Shown: positions 58,467 through 59,223 of the stretch, piece after piece | Numbering within the stretch: the stretch's first letter is position 1 | How the letters are laid out: the number at the start of each line of letters is the position of its first letter | Assembly: GCA_015059805.1 (NCBI GenBank) | Contig: SUZO01000011.1 | Coordinates: 1 to 59,223, forward strand | Source: Rikenellaceae bacterium | GTDB lineage: Bacteria; Bacteroidota; Bacteroidia; Bacteroidales; Rikenellaceae | Direction: 5' to 3' | Length of the DNA stretch: 59,223 nucleotides | Notes under the pieces: model-generated | What the model was told of the DNA's origin: nothing | Database searches by the model: none | What the model saw: the letters and a program-made list of their open reading frames with translations, nothing else | Position numbers and translations under genes: made by a program

Positions 58467-59223
58467 ATGAAGAAAATCCTTGCAATACTGCTGACCATAT
58501 TTCTCTGCGCGACGGCTTCAGCGCAGATGGAAAATTCTATCGTTATAGATACCAAATCTTTCCGCGCGGTACAGACTGATGCGCTTACTGGCGTAAATAT
58601 AGACCCTATAGGGGTAGACCACTCCCGCCAGGCTTGTGCGCGCATAAAAATCAAGTTTGACCGAATGAATAAGGCACAGATAGACGCTCTTGAGGTTAAG
58701 ATGCGCTCAAATACTGACCTTACAAAGCAAAAGGTGGCGGACTACTACGACAATGTGCTAATCCTTGAGATGACCGCCAAGCCGAACACCCGCTTTTACT
58801 TCTACAGTCCAGAGTTTGGCGAGAGTAATGAGGTGACACTCAACCTTGAGGGCAACCGCGAGTACGAAATGCTTGCCAGTCTAAATCAGACCTTTAGCAT
58901 TATTGTGAATAGCAATGTAGCCAATGCCGATGTCTATATTGACGGGGTGTTTAAGGGCAAGACCGATAGCTCTAACAGTCTTACTATCAAGGAGGTGATG
59001 ATTGGCGGGCATAAGTTGAAAGTTCAGTATGGCAAGGTAAGCAGTGAGCAGGATATAGAGGTCAATGACGGTAGTATATCTTTCCGTCAGAGTGTAAATA
59101 CGGCGGCTAATGAGCCACAATTTGTGGTCTTTACCGTTGAGCCACAGAGCGCGGTTGTGACTATTGATGGCAAGCACTACACACTTACAGAGGGTGCTAT
59201 GCGCGCAGTGCTTGATGGTGGAA
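58467..59223 (+). CDS. PEGA-type secreted protein, paralogue of the 685 gene (3' end outside window)
   Basis: The frame is open from ATG 58467 to the window end (252 codons). Signal peptide MKKILAILLTIFLCATASA and the N-terminal region are nearly the same as in the 685 protein (MENSIVIDTKSFRAVQTDAL, NTDLTKQKVADYYDNV), with differences increasing after residue ~150. Promoter and start spacing are also the same. The C-terminal domains, where any variable region would lie, are outside the window. It may be a second target of the same diversification system, or a plain surface protein. Confidence 0.85.
   Translation, partial: MKKILAILLTIFLCATASAQMENSIVIDTKSFRAVQTDALTGVNIDPIGVDHSRQACARIKIKFDRMNKAQIDALEVKMRSNTDLTKQKVADYYDNVLILEMTAKPNTRFYFYSPEFGESNEVTLNLEGNREYEMLASLNQTFSIIVNSNVANADVYIDGVFKGKTDSSNSLTIKEVMIGGHKLKVQYGKVSSEQDIEVNDGSISFRQSVNTAANEPQFVVFTVEPQSAVVTIDGKHYTLTEGAMRAVLDGG

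Noticed and set aside
1..59223. tRNA, rRNA, insertion sequence or prophage genes
   Set aside because: I saw no cloverleaf-like sequence with CCA end, no rRNA segment, no transposase, integrase or structural phage gene.

Overview
The window is chromosomal DNA from a member of the Bacteroidales. Supporting signs are the TTG / TAnnTTTG (-33/-7) promoters in front of many genes, a fused SecDF, a GldH lipoprotein beside a RicT/YaaT homologue, fimbrillin-like GLUG lipoproteins, a DUF4831 protein and a PFOR. The genus cannot be fixed from sequence alone; an uncultured or Rikenellaceae-like gut lineage would fit. Every convincing gene but one (tspO) is on the + strand. I saw no rRNA, tRNA, CRISPR array, transposase or phage gene.

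Layout. 1-6 kb: end of a GH27 alpha-galactosidase, a PEGA/FGE-fold/DUF1566 surface protein, a repeat-filled intergenic region, and dnaK behind a sigma54-like promoter. 6-16 kb: gpsA, a 44-residue small protein with a GLUG lipoprotein, then a three-gene run (kinase-AAA+ fusion, TerB-like protein, TPR lipoprotein with HTH). 16-19.4 kb: secreted C10 cysteine protease, two paralogous outer-membrane barrels, a lipoprotein and another exported protein. 19.4-27 kb: P-type Ca2+ ATPase, a membrane-anchored HExxH protein with a four-TM partner, and secDF. 27-30.6 kb: a second small protein with a GLUG lipoprotein that ends in an SGNH hydrolase. 30.8-45 kb: dense housekeeping operons (YbbR-like, coaE, folP, lolD, DUF2400, trmN6; DUF4831 and AlkD-like; M23-like, dxr, rseP, radA, MATE; ricT, gldH, trmB). 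45-48.7 kb: araD, glycerol-1-phosphate dehydrogenase and an organophosphate antiporter. 48.7-54.7 kb: accessory region with repeats, tspO, patatin, TIR-Sel1 protein and tandem S1/P1 nucleases. 54.7-58.2 kb: PFOR. The window ends inside a close paralogue of the PEGA protein found at its start.

Most unusual points. (1) The PEGA protein has two C-terminal lectin-fold segments whose variable-looking codons are all NNC/NNT, as expected of diversity-generating retroelement (DGR) variable regions; no reverse transcriptase or template repeat is in the window. (2) A family of four nested-hairpin elements has invariant loops and fully different but self-complementary stems, each starting at the stop codon of a gene. 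(3) Several promoters have the -33 TTG inside the left arm of a hairpin filling the -33/-7 spacer; one such cassette is nearly identical before three surface or signalling genes. (4) Two tiny proteins share a GFAIS motif and an acidic tail, and each precedes a GLUG lipoprotein. (5) The kinase-AAA+/TerB-like/TPR-HTH run and the TIR-TM-Sel1 protein look like undescribed signalling or defence modules.
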